Of a stretch of DNA of 64,000 nucleotides, positions 50,111 to 62,029 are shown one piece after another. The notes under the pieces were generated by a model. It made no database searches. It was not told the origin of the DNA and was given only the letters and a program-made list of their open reading frames with translations. Source of the DNA: Baylisascaris procyonis (taxonomy: Eukaryota; Nematoda; Chromadorea; Rhabditida; Ascarididae); assembly GCA_037389465.1 (NCBI GenBank), contig JAZARR010000212.1, positions 3,366,001-3,430,000 of the forward strand, in the 5' to 3' direction. Numbering within the stretch: the first letter of the stretch is position 1; each line of letters starts with the position of its first letter. A program made the position numbers and the translations under genes.

Positions 50111-53100
50111 ATGGCGACGGCCGTGCTTATTGACGTTGATGCCAACGATCCGCCACACTCACCAGAATCGTTGTCGCACAACGCGGCCAAGAGGTTTGAC
50201 TATTTCTGACCATCATTGGCTGATGCATTGCAAAGTTTCATTAATTAACTACCTTCATCGTGCTATTGATTGATGGAAATGTGACTCGCTTATTGCATGC
50301 GTTGTAAGTGAGAGAAATGCGACTCGCTCATTCATGCGCGTTGAAAAAATTTGGTGCCAGAGAATAGAGCATAACACCTGACCTACTATAAAAACGAAAC
50401 CTGATCACGTAGATTGAGGCATTATTACAAACCTCATGATTTTCAAAACACAGAATTTATACTCGAAAATAGATCTCATTAGGAGATGCAGTAAAGCGCT
50501 GTTTCCCAACTTCTTAGTGGCCAGAACGTATGATCGAACAAGTTTCTAAAGCTGACTTATAATTCTGAGCGATTTGGAAGAGAGGGAGCTGATGCTTTTC
50601 CGAGTCTAAGGTCAAATGCATGGTCGAGAAGAAATGAATGAATCTGAGAAAATTTTATTCCTTTTGCATCAGTAGAGCGGTATTAAAGCATGTTATCGCC
50701 GAAACGGAAGTTCTCTATCACACCGCAGAATGCTTAGTTACGTTTCCATTTTAGGTGACAGCAACTAGTTTATAATATGCTAAGTGAAGCATGCATCTAC
50801 GGGCACAGGCACGTCGAACGATGCTATTGAAAATGTAATAACGAAGAGAAATATTCGAGCGATGTTTCTCAAATACTCTTTCTTCATTTGCAACCAGTCT
50901 TTTTTTAAAGAAGTTTGTTTGCCCACCGATCGTTTCATGCGTTCATGAAGAATTGAATTTTTATCACAGAAGAGGAATCACCACCTGTGCTTAAAGAAGT
51001 GTGTCTTTGTTAACTGAGAGTACTTGCTAAGGCATTGAGAACAATGCATCATATAGAATGACATTTAACCCAGGAAAAAAATATTAAATAGCAAGCTTGA
51101 GAAATGAGCTTGAAACTTAAAACGCAACGAAAAAGCATATTTTTCAGCTCCTGTAAGGCTTGTCTAATTGCAAAAATGTTTGGTCTTGAGGCACAAGTTT
51201 CACTGAAGAAACTATATGAATGGAAGCGGAAATGCGACTAAGGTGATTATCTTCAGCATAACTGCTTTTTTTGCTTTTGACGCATTAAAAGAGCGCAGCA
51301 AGACGTCTAAAACAGCTTGCACTCTATAGGCGTTAAGTGCCACATAGAACTGTTGTTGTTTGTTTCTATCTTTCGGTGGATGCTACTCACCGCCGAAGCG
51401 TATAGGCCGTCTTCAATCAACTTAGCGATGCTCTAATCAACTGCGATGAATATTTATGCCAAACCGTTGCATTACACATCACGAGACCGCCTTCAGCAGG
51501 GTCACTCTTTACAGCTAAAACTAAACCCGCATACCGTTGCTTTTTGCAGCGTTCACTACTTTTGGCGTTCGCGTAATGAACCGTGCGTGACTCCATTCGA
51601 ATTTCGCGTTTAAAAAAAGGGCTAAAAACGTTGTCTGTAACGTTTTCCTTCATGGTAGCGAATTTACTTCGCCTGCATCCTGCGTTGATTATAGAAGTCG
51701 ACATTTGCGTTGGGTCATTGTTGTAGATGCTTTTTGGGATTTGATTAGGCATACGCCCCAATTGTTCGCTTAAAATTGTATGTTCCGTATGCGCACTCGC
51801 GACCCGCATCATCGCGCATACGCTTTACTTCCATACAAATCGGTCACATCGCATTATTACGGCTCCATACTCATTTCTGCGGCTCTTCTGTTTGTATTCT
51901 CCGTTTCATAATCATAACTAGATGCGTTTGTCAAAGCAAGCAACTTTTCTAGGAAAAGAACAAGTGAGACTGTTTTATGTTTCAGCTGCTAAACTGAATG
52001 CAATTTTTCACTGCTAATGCATCGTTGTACTGAATTTTGTATTAAATTAGTATTAGACGGTGATAGCGTCTATTTATTTGTTGGTTTTCAATTTGATTGC
52101 TCTCACAATTGATTCCTCTTACGGCACTAAGGGGAACTGCGACTTCAGTGAGAGAAATTTACGATGGTATTGAACTTGGAGTTTGCCATAGTCTAAATAG
52201 AAAACACTTTTCAGCTTTGCATTTGTAAGAGCATTATCGCACCGCTCTGTGCACACGTATGTATGCGTAATATGCATATGTGTGCATTTGTGTGTTTATA
52301 GCTTCAAGCCGAGAATCGCCGAAACTAAAGCTTCTAAGTTTTGGCGGCTATAATACGCATCGTGGACAAACCACCTCTACCAACATTTATATTGCTCCAC
52401 CAACATTGGAAGTAGTTCTAGACGTTTCAACATACCTGGGAAATTTCATTTATTTCCAGCCCGTCTGGTTTTTGTTTTTCAAAGTCAGGTCATAAACAAA
52501 ACTAATCCTTGATAGGAGGTTTGTGCAACTGATTGGTTCACTTAAAGTGTGAATGCCATAATATTTACTGGCAGTTCGTAACATTAGTTATCTCATTTCA
52601 TGAAGTTGATTGATCTGATTCGAAAATTGTGCAATCACTTATTATGCTAGCTGTTTTGGTATGCTCTTCCACTCGTTTTTATTCAGTGCTGTTGGCATTA
52701 GCCATTTGCGCTGCTATGAAACACTTTTTTGCCCAAAAACATTGAGTATCTTTCAAGGACGTTGGCGGAAATTTTTGATTACTTTACTTACTGCTCAATT
52801 CTTCGTGCTCTAGAACCACACAAAAAATGTTTTTATTTGTCCTCCACGTTTCGTCGATCCTAAATGGTGATCAAGACCCTTAGACTCTCTCTCACCTCCT
52901 GCACACATCGGCTACCACTTATGTAAATTTCATGCGTCATCAATGCTTTCCCACACTCACCATTTGTGTAGCATATTTCTTTCGCTTGCCATTCGTATCC
53001 GACAGCTAAATCATATTTAGCAATTGTCATTCACCTTTCAGCACAATTCCATCGGACCCGAGTAATATTCGCACATACATTTTTTATGGTTGTTATGGTA

Positions 53101-56100
53101 GCGTTTCGACTGTTCAATCAACTTTAATCGTAATGCAAATGTGGCATCACCTCGATCGTTCTCCTCTACAAAAGTTTTGCTATTCTTTTAAGTTGTTCTA
53201 TAAGCCCAATCAAATTGTCTAGACAGAGAAGGATATACGCAACAAAAAACAGACGCGACAAGGTTAAGCAGGCGCAAAAAAACCTGAAAAGTTTATTGCA
53301 TTTTACGAATTATGAATTTTTTAAAGTGCCAATAAGCGAAAAACAGAACGCAACGCGTTTTATGAGTTATTGCCGTTGTATTATGGAACTTATGATCTCT
53401 CTATTTGTTTCCATTCAGGCTTACAAAGGGTAGCTTGTGGCGAAAGTTTACATAATTTGATGACCTGTGACCACATCAGTTACAAGTTCTGCTGGATGAA
53501 TGTTGGTTTTTTTTCGGCCTAACAGAGGTGGAGGGAGTGGGGAGGGGTTCCACTTCCTTTAAGCATCACCCCACGTTTGCTTCTTTTTCGTCGTGAATAG
53601 TGTCTAATTTATTCATTAATTTGATTGACTCGTTATTGGCCGAATGACTTGTTGATATGGGAATAACACTGAAGGAAAACCGTATGCGAGAATCGAGTGC
53701 TCAGAGGAGAGCTGCGGTTTATTGTAATCCAGCACTTAAAATGTATCAATGCTGTAGCGGGTGTCAATGCTGGAGAGTGACACGGCTTATCTAGACTAGT
53801 ACTTCGAACGCTTAATAAACAAGTAGAGGGACATCACCACGAAACAGATACGGGGGGATGGAAACGGCTTTCTTCTCGCTGTCCTGCACCGAGCAGAGGT
53901 CCGATGCCTTCCAATCTCAGACTCCACTTTTGCGCGAAGGCAGGAGTTCCATTTTTCTGCAATGCCTCAAATTCAGCGAGAAATTATGAGCAGCTATAAT
54001 GAGGCATAGCATGAAGTAGTGTGAGCTCAGTTGAAATGCGTCTCATATGAATTGACATTCGGCGGCCTTATTGTTGCCCCATTCGCACGACAAGTCACAT
54101 TTTGTTATCATCAATCAATGCAATTGATGACATTGTATTCCTATAGGTGACTACTCGAACAATATTCCAGGTTTTTTTAATACTGCCGAAAGGATAAGAA
54201 TTTATGAACTTTAATGTCTAATTGCTTTCACTTTTGAAGATTGACGAAAAACATTGGGAAGATGATTGCATTCGAAAACGTCAGTATTGGCAATCTAGCA
54301 TTTTAGAATGTTATTTTCCTGAAATGCCACGAATACGCTAACGTATAAATAAGTGATTGTTTACGTGTAAATGTTTTGCTCGTATAAATAACGTTGAAAA
54401 ATAGCATGACGAAGGGATATTTGTTAATGCGCTGTTGTGGATGTTCAATTCATAGACAATTTTTTTGAAGTTGTTAGTAACACTTCTTCACTTTGTTGTT
54501 TTCGCTGTTTCGATTTCATACGCATATCTGTTTCGCATATTTTGGTATGTTTAGCTGTATAACCGATGGGAATAGAAATTAAATATATGGTAAGGCTAAG
54601 TTTGAGATAATTTCACAAGTATTTAATTTCCTTGCCAGTTTTCGTTTCGATTCTGAGTTGTAGAACATAATTAATTTCGTTGATATTTTTATATGATATT
54701 TGCAACTTGGAAATTTAAATGAACGAATAGAGGTGAAGATTGGATTACAACGTTGCTACGCTACATCTTCATAAATATTTTGAGCGCTAAGAGTAACGTT
54801 TCGTTTTACACTTATATAATTTGGTGAGAAATATAAAATTCATATGTAGGTTTTTGAAAAAGAATTTTCAAATGGAAATATTTCAGTTTAATTTCTGACG
54901 ACCTTCCCCATTTATTGTATAAGCAGCTTCAGTAATTTTAGTCATCTTTTATAATGTTTCATTTCGTGAAACGAACAGGAAATTTTTACTATTAAAAAGC
55001 AAACATCCTATGCATTTGTGAATTACTATATGAAACCGAATGCAATGCCAAATGCCGTCGATCACCGTAAAAACCGCCCAGCATACTTAAGAATAGGGCG
55101 AACGATATTACTAAGTAAACAAATACACGCGAGTCGACTACATCGCAATGACTAAAAGCGACAATTGTCGAATTTACGACGCACGCTTTATTCACTTGCC
55201 TAATGCAACATTTCCTTCTCCTCCTCCCCCCATCTCCATCCACTTCTTTTATATAAGCCATTTGCTAAAGAATCGGTCATAAAGCAACAAACCTAGGCAT
55301 GAGGCTTGACCTCAGGCTGCTTGCAGGAATTAATGAATCTTGTTGACTAGATCTTCGTAATAACATAGCATGTAGTAAGCAACGTGATTTTTCAAGAGTC
55401 TTGAGCGTTACTGAGATGAGAGAGAGAGAGGAAGTTTGGAATTTAAACGTTTTTGGAACTTAACTCTCAAAATCTAACCAACATAATGCAGCAAATCAAT
55501 GGAACTAGACTAATCATTCAACGTTAAAGTAACTTATTTATATTTCTTACTAAAAATTCGACCTTATGTACCCAAATAAACGCTTTTTGAAACTAACCTT
55601 TTCCATAGGGGTTTTTCTTGATTTATACACCTGAAGCTTTGTTGACGATGAAGTGGACGATGAGACAAAAATAGATGCTGCCATTGAACATAAACTATGC
55701 TCGTCAGCCGAGTAGGTAAGATTGTGATTTGATGTAAGTAGGATAGTCGATAACCACAGTGCATTTAATTGATGAGCGCACAACATTATAATTGAAAAAT
55801 TGAGAATTAATGATTCATATTCGTCAGTTTCCTTAAGGTTTGCATGCGCACGAAGGTGGCATTGTGCATCACTTGAACCAGTTCTTTAATATCGCCCCTT
55901 TTCTATATGAGGCGATCAATTAACACCCAATTTCAGTGCAAAAGTTTTTTTTTTTTGCAGTTGTGTTTATGTTCCGTTTTAAGAGACGTTTGCTGTTCAT
56001 TACTTGGCACGTTGCATTGTGAACATTTTCATATGTCGAATAACTTTTTTGTTTACTATTTCGAAAGTGTAACATTTCTCGCCTCTATACCTGTTTTTAT

Positions 56101-57566
56101 GTTTTTTTTTTTTTTTTGGATCGTCGCTCTCACCTTTCAGCCTCTACAACAACAAAATAATTATGAAGAAGATGTTACATCGCTTCAGCAAGAAGAAAAA
56201 TTCAAAAAAGTAGTTTTTTTTCGTTGTTGTAACTTCATTAAAATTAGCACTTGAACAAAATTGCAATCATTCCATTCTAATCTGTTTTTAAAAAGAAAAT
56301 CCGAGTTTGCATTTTTTTTTCATTCACCTTTTCTATAAAAGTGTTATGCACTTGCCGCAAACAAGCGGCTAACTTTAAATTCTTTACTAAATAGTAAGAG
56401 ACGATCGTTATTAATCCGAAAAGGTTTTCAATGCTATAGAATTCAAGTCCGACAAGAATTCCTCTTAATCGGTAATTATAAAAGACAAAAGTAGGACTCA
56501 AATTTCGTATAGATATATGAAGTAACGATTTGCGCTCAAGAATTGAGCTATCGTCTCTGAAAGCATAACTATATATAATACGTTTTTTTTTTCTACAAGT
56601 AATCATTACCAAAATAAAATTCTTTTTGAAAAAGTTTTAATAAGTCTGTTTTGAAATTAACGAAAGGTACAATTATGGATGAGAGTGAACTGATATTCAA
56701 AGGATATGTTCTTGAAATACTTTAAAATCTAATTTCGAACCGAATATTTTTTACCTGTACTTTCATCTGAGGTCACAGTCATTCAATTCAAGAGATGAGT
56801 ATATGCAGTAATTAATACATATGAAATAGCACTGCTGACTATATAAAATTGTTTTACAGGGTGTCCTTCGACGAGCATCAAGTGAAGACATTCGTTTATG
56901 AGAAAGAAACAAACGATCTATCATCGGAGTTCTGTCGTGTAAGACAACCCTTCACAGAGTTTGTTAATTCAATTAATTTTATACTTTATTGTTTGAAGAT
57001 TGCTTATTTTCTCAGTTAAAAACGTGTAGCGCGTTAAAAACGTTTCGCACTAGAAGTATTGTGATGCACCTTTATATTCCTTTTAATACGAGCTATAAGC
57101 ATATGCATATATCAAAGCAAGCAATGCGACAATCAGAGGCGATTTCCATTTGAAGCCCAGTATTTATTCACTGATATGACGCTGCAGTAACTATTATTAA
57201 ATTGTTGACTTTTTTATTGCCGGCTTATGTTCCGAAAGAAAGATAGCATGACTTTAGTCTGCGTATAGTCTAATGCGATGTGCACTCTCGTTTTAGTTGC
57301 TTTAGCCGCTTCCTTTGGCTGTAAACACTACGTTGTTCTGTAAAGCATTTCTTTGATCTTGTTTCTTTTCATCTCACTTCTATTAACGTTTGATAGCGTG
57401 CATGCTCTAGATGTGACTTCCTTGTGACCGAATTTCTCTACAGGTTTTCTTAAGTCAACTCTTGGACAAATCGGTGCAATGCGAATTGAAAATAGGTGAT
57501 TCATATGAGTGGATTTTCACCAATTCTGGTGTTGTTTTTCATCCTGCCTTGGAGAATTCTATGTGA
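50111..57566 (+). CDS. Small protein with RVSF (PP1-docking-like) motif, 3 exons, 94 aa
   Basis: Exons 50111-50193 (ends AAGAG|GTTTGA), 56860-56938 (GTTTTACAG acceptor, CGT|GTAAGA donor) and 57444-57566 (CTCTACAG acceptor, stop TGA) join with matching phases (AG|G, then 0) to 285 nt. The N-terminus is acidic and Pro/Ser-containing (MATAVLIDVDANDPPHSPES). KRVSF occupies residues 27-31 and straddles the first splice junction, followed by DEHQVKTFVYEKE. The last exon reads LSQLLDKSVQCELKIGDSYE, then EWIFTNSGVVFHPALENSM. RVSF fits the RVxF consensus for binding protein phosphatase 1, so a PP1-regulator role is possible but inferred. No named homologue is recognised. Introns are 6.7 kb and 0.5 kb. 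An alternative donor at 57496 is less likely, because the read-through still looks coding. Confidence 0.55.
51417..51812 (-). CDS. Unassigned ORF, 131 codons, inside intron 1 of the RVSF gene
   Basis: A complete ATG-to-stop frame (51812 to 51417) in a patch richer in GC than its surroundings. The peptide is basic with several Cys (e.g. INAGCRRSKFATMKENV, NAKSSERCKKQRYAGLVLAV, SDPAEGGLVMCNATVWHKY). There is no signal peptide or membrane helix. It is nested antisense in a 6.7-kb intron. It could be a single-exon nested gene or a mobile-element fragment. No family is recognised. Confidence 0.3.
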   Translation of the reverse strand: MMRVASAHTEHTILSEQLGRMPNQIPKSIYNNDPTQMSTSIINAGCRRSKFATMKENVTDNVFSPFFKREIRMESRTVHYANAKSSERCKKQRYAGLVLAVKSDPAEGGLVMCNATVWHKYSSQLIRASLS

Positions 57567-57569
57567 TTC

Positions 57570-60500
57570 AAAGAAAGTGTGTGGAAATGGGGGTCTAAGC
57601 GCATAAAATCTTACGATTTTTGATCTCAACAACTTATGCCATCAATGTCATGGACAAGTATCATCCGTTTCATAGATTTTGATACTTTGACTTTCTTACA
57701 GTTTTCTTCGAATCTCACAGTTGCTGTTCCCTTTACAATCATATCCGAATATTTATCAGAAATTCGCAGTTGAGCAATTTCATTCTTGAAACACTTAGCA
57801 GTTTCACGTTATCTCTGTCAAGAATGAATAGAAACGCTTATTTAGATTGGAATAGCAAAACTCACAGAATTTGAAATTAGTTTTATTTCACATTGTCCTC
57901 ATTCTCCGAGTATTCTTCAGTGATAATTAGTAGTCGATTTTTGAGCAGAAGGTTACAAAATGAGATAGACATAATATCGCGTCATAAATTATGTTTTTTG
58001 TCTGCTTTAGGGATAATTTAAGAGAGATCCGAGACTCCATGTTCGTTTTTCTATGGCAGTGGTGTTTTACATTCCACACTAAGGGGATTTTGAAAAACTT
58101 GAATCTAGAGCGATAAAATGAATTGAAATATTTTCAATTTGCTGATAATTCGTGAGAATTCGGAGATATCGTTAGCGTGCTATACGATGGATCGTAAGTG
58201 TGTGAATGTCAGTCGATAAATGCTCGCTTAAAATCGTTGGCTAATGAAATCATCGAATTGCAACTTTGCCATTTGCGGGCAACGCATCTCAGCCATACAG
58301 TAAATGTTAATGCGCTCATCATATTCCACTTCTCGGTTTCCAGTTAAATTCACCGAATTGGAAGCTTTTTCACTCACCATTAGTTAGCAATTTATTCGCA
58401 TTCATAAAATTTTTTAATAGTTTCTAAGGCACTTCTTACTTGATTTCGCTATTACTTCTCAAGGAAGGTGTTTATCTGATTGTGTCTCTCTCATTTTACT
58501 CCACTTCCAGAATTTGTTTTCATATTTAATTGATGTAGCTGTGCCCCATAATTTCTGTGGGAAACAAAACAAGCTTCTTTTCTGCATCGGTGTTCCCAAC
58601 AACAGAGAAAGACTATGAGTCGGCCAGACGCCAATATAAATTCAAAGCTGTGTTGGGGCGAATCCTTTTTCATCTATGTTGCTTCAGATGTCTTGTTTCT
58701 AGTCACTTTTTATAGCCCCTATGGACGGTTGAACAAGTGGAATTGTCGGATTGGGATGTTCAGGGCAAAACTTCAGAAAAATTAGCAACCATTGCACGAC
58801 CTCATCCTTAACAATCGCCACTAATTTTTGTTGAACAATTTTTCTTTGTGTTAATAGTGACGGCATTCATTTCTGCTGTAGATTATTCTGATATCGATAT
58901 TATAAGCTTTTTCTCACTGCAAGCATTTCTCCATTTATTGTTGCATCAACCGAACAAACGACGTTCGACTAGTTTATCTTTTTGTGACCGGACTAACACT
59001 ACAATTTAATAACTATGCTAAAGTGAAACTTGACCTTATTAATTACTAAACGGTAGATTCATCAAGGACGATCTCTGACGAGCGTACTGTATCTGTCTAG
59101 CTTTCAACTTTGCTTCTTCTCTCTTTAGCTTCTTCTGAATTGATTTTCGTCATATGCAGAAGGAAAGGTCGGCTTAAAATTGGTCATCGATGTGTACAGA
59201 CAATGGGATATGTAGCCCGAAAGGGAATATAAGAGGCGTAATTTGATTCGAACGCAAAGACACATGGGCGAATTATGTATCAAACAGATGGGCAAGAGTG
59301 TTTGACGCTGCAATCCTACCCGAACATAACGGCCCATATGCCGAAGCTACAGCGCTACTATAAAAATACTGTTTAATATTACGTTTATGCTGCTAATTCC
59401 TACTTGATCGAAAAGATTCATTCAACACTGCGTATTTCCATTCATTTGATCAACTTCCTCATTTAATTCCGCAAGTTCTCCAAGGAAATAGCTTTCTTAA
59501 ATAGCTGGGATGTTCGTTATTTCATTGTACGCAAAAAATAGCCAACTTAAAAAACATAGTAGAAATCAAATTCTTTTCATCTTCACCATTCATTCATAAA
59601 CCTTCATACGTCACAATTGCTGATGCGGAAGTGATTCATGAAATAAGATCGGTTGTAAACAATAGTTCATGTCGCGAATAAAATCACTATAGAGAAAAAA
59701 TCTGCATAATATGATTATATTCATAATTAAGTTGTTTTGCGATGTTCACTGAATTTAACCATAACGTTTTGCGTCCAATATTTTCCATGCATTGATGCGT
59801 TTTGTGTGATTCAATCATGTCCTGTGTGTGTGTGCAAAAACAAAGTCCGGTTCCGGTAATTGCGTTCTTTCAAATGTTGGCAATGCGATTCGCCAGTGGT
59901 AAATCCTCTCATTGATCCGCATTTCTCGAATAAACAAAATTTGAACATATCATAAGAAGCAATAAATGACTATTGTATTACAACCAGTTTCTAGTGCATA
60001 TCCATAAAATGCTAACACTAGTCACTATCAGCGGTTTCATCTTGATTGTGATAGTCTTCTCAAATAGGTTCCTTATTATTTCTATCGATTCTTAGAATTT
60101 CTGAACTATACCGACGGCAACTCGTCAAGAATAAAGAACTTAAAAAGTCTAATAAGTCTATCAGTATATCTGGAAATATTCGCAAATATCTGTTCTCTTT
60201 TTTTTCAATAAGAATTGGATGTACTTTTTCGGAGTTTTGTGTGAAAACGAGATGACTGCATCGTCACTTATGACCAACGTATTTGAACGAATACTAGGAG
60301 CAAAGCGATGATCTTGTATAAGTAGCGCTACTCTCTCAGTTAACTCCATCTGCATGTAATCATCTCGGCGATGAGGAGTTCGCTTTATTGATAAGATTAA
60401 TGGTAACTTATTTGCTAAATCGATTCTTAGTTTCTGAACTATGCCGGTGTTAAGTCGCTTATCCTTTTAATCCACTATGATTGCACTTTTGCACAAAATT

Positions 60501-60660
60501 AAGACATAACCACTCATCTTAGAAGTACCTGTCCTTGAATTATGCTACTCATTGTTGATTATACATGACGTGCTATATTGTCGACAGTTAAGATTTTTTG
60601 TGATGCAAAGGGAAATGCGAATGTTTCCGTGCAACTATTATAGCAACTCTTCATCGGCGC
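57570..60660. other. No gene assigned
   Basis: A 57-codon frame follows a CTTACAG acceptor at 57701, just downstream of the RVSF gene, and could be an alternative exon. Otherwise only short frames are present (58491-58673, 59125-59337 and 60161-60355, all minus). The sequence is AT-rich. Confidence 0.35.
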
Positions 60661-60719
60661 TATTTACACTTTCATATGAAAAAATAAGCTACGAAAGTAA
60701 TGGAGAATCGAGAGAATTA

Positions 60720-60915
60720 GGCGTCGGCGTGGGACGAGATGAAAGGGCGGTGATGGCGCTATGAAGGTGAGCAGCAGCAGCTCGTGCTGCAGCAGTGAGT
60801 GCGCGATTCGGTGGGGAGGACGCTGTTTGCGCTGCTGAGCCATATCGCTTCACTGGGCGCTGCTCCAACCAGTTGGCACTCGATGCTCAGTCATTCAACA
60901 GCAAAGCACTTGGGT
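60720..60915. promoter_or_regulatory. GC-rich island, possible promoter or first exon
   Basis: A sharply GC-rich stretch in AT-rich DNA contains CAGCAGCAGCTCGTGCTGCAGCAG (an imperfect inverted repeat of CAG/CTG units) and a good donor, TGAAG|GTGAGC, at 60769. On the minus strand an ATG frame of 59 codons begins MAQQRKQRPPHRIAHSLLQH. It could be the start of a gene extending off either side. The direction is not resolved. Confidence 0.3.
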
Positions 60916-61824
60916 AGTGGCTTGAATTATTGTTGCTCTCAGAGCAAGTTAAAATCAATCGTTGTACGACCTTAATCACTGTTTCTGAAGTAACGAGTTA
61001 CCCATCAACAGTTATCGTGAAAACAACGAGTTGGTGCTACTTGAAAGATTCAGCTAAGCTCGAATTTCGACTCTTCACTTCTTATCTACGACATTAAACC
61101 ACCTTCGTTCGATCTTGCACGCAATATCCATACGAAGTGCACCAAAGGCAATATATTTTCAATGAGCAGGTTTGTGCATCACCTTTCCTTTCTTTGCCTA
61201 AGATGGCAATACGTAAACTATCCTCATAGATGTGTTTCATCCTTAGAAATTTCTTTTTCTCATATTTAAGAATGTTAAACACCAATCGAATCGTTGTACA
61301 TGCAACAAATCGTATTTTACCTGCACCATGAAGAATTAAAATTTGATTTACTTGTTTAAATTTTTTTTACTCTAGAGTAAGAAATATTCCATGATGATGA
61401 TCTAAGGCGACATTAATGAAAATCATTAGGGGACTCTTTTATTTCATATTTCCAGAAGACGATCAGAAGTATGATTTGGAATTGCGCGGCTGCGTTTCTA
61501 CACAATGTCTATCTATCTCGTTCATTCTTTTTTACATTAAAACTGTATATTTTTGATGAGGCGAACTTCTGCTTTTGATTAAACCCCAAAATTTTATATT
61601 CTTTGTGTGACTCAATAATTATATATCCTCTCCATCGTTGCTAATATAATTAACGCTATCGAGTGAAGTAGTATTTTTTTGAAAAAAAGAGGATTACCTG
61701 TAACCTTACCTGTAACGTAAATTTCTACGTAATTATTTTTTCTAAATATTATACATTTCAACATGATCAACTAAGAATTTTATACGAGAAATTATGCTGA
61801 AAATCTGTTTAGAAATAATGCAGT

Positions 61825-62025
61825 GTACCCATTTTTACGGGTAAAAATGTACCCATTTTTACGGGTAAAAATGTACCCATTTTTACGGGTACAAATGTAC
61901 CCATTTTTACGTGTAAAAATGTACCCATTTTAGGGGTAAAAATGTACCCATTTTTAGGTGAAAATGGGTACATTCTTACCCCTAAAAATGGGTACATTTT
62001 TACCCGTAAAATGGGTACATTTTTG
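61825..62025. repeat. Self-complementary 24-bp minisatellite with inverted right arm
   Basis: About five direct copies of GTACCCATTTTTACGGGTAAAAAT-type units (61825-61943, the last 23 bp) are followed at about 61959 by units in the opposite orientation to 62025. Each unit is itself palindromic (ATTTTTAC-GG-GTAAAAAT), and the two arms can fold back on one another. Because 24 bp is eight codons, the minus strand encodes a KMGTFLPV octapeptide repeat (61809-61997). I regard that as a by-product of the repeat. Confidence 0.9.
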
Positions 62026-62029
62026 ATTA

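Noticed and set aside
61809..61997. Octapeptide-repeat protein on the minus strand
   Set aside because: It is an automatic consequence of a 24-bp repeat lacking stops. There is no flanking coding sequence.
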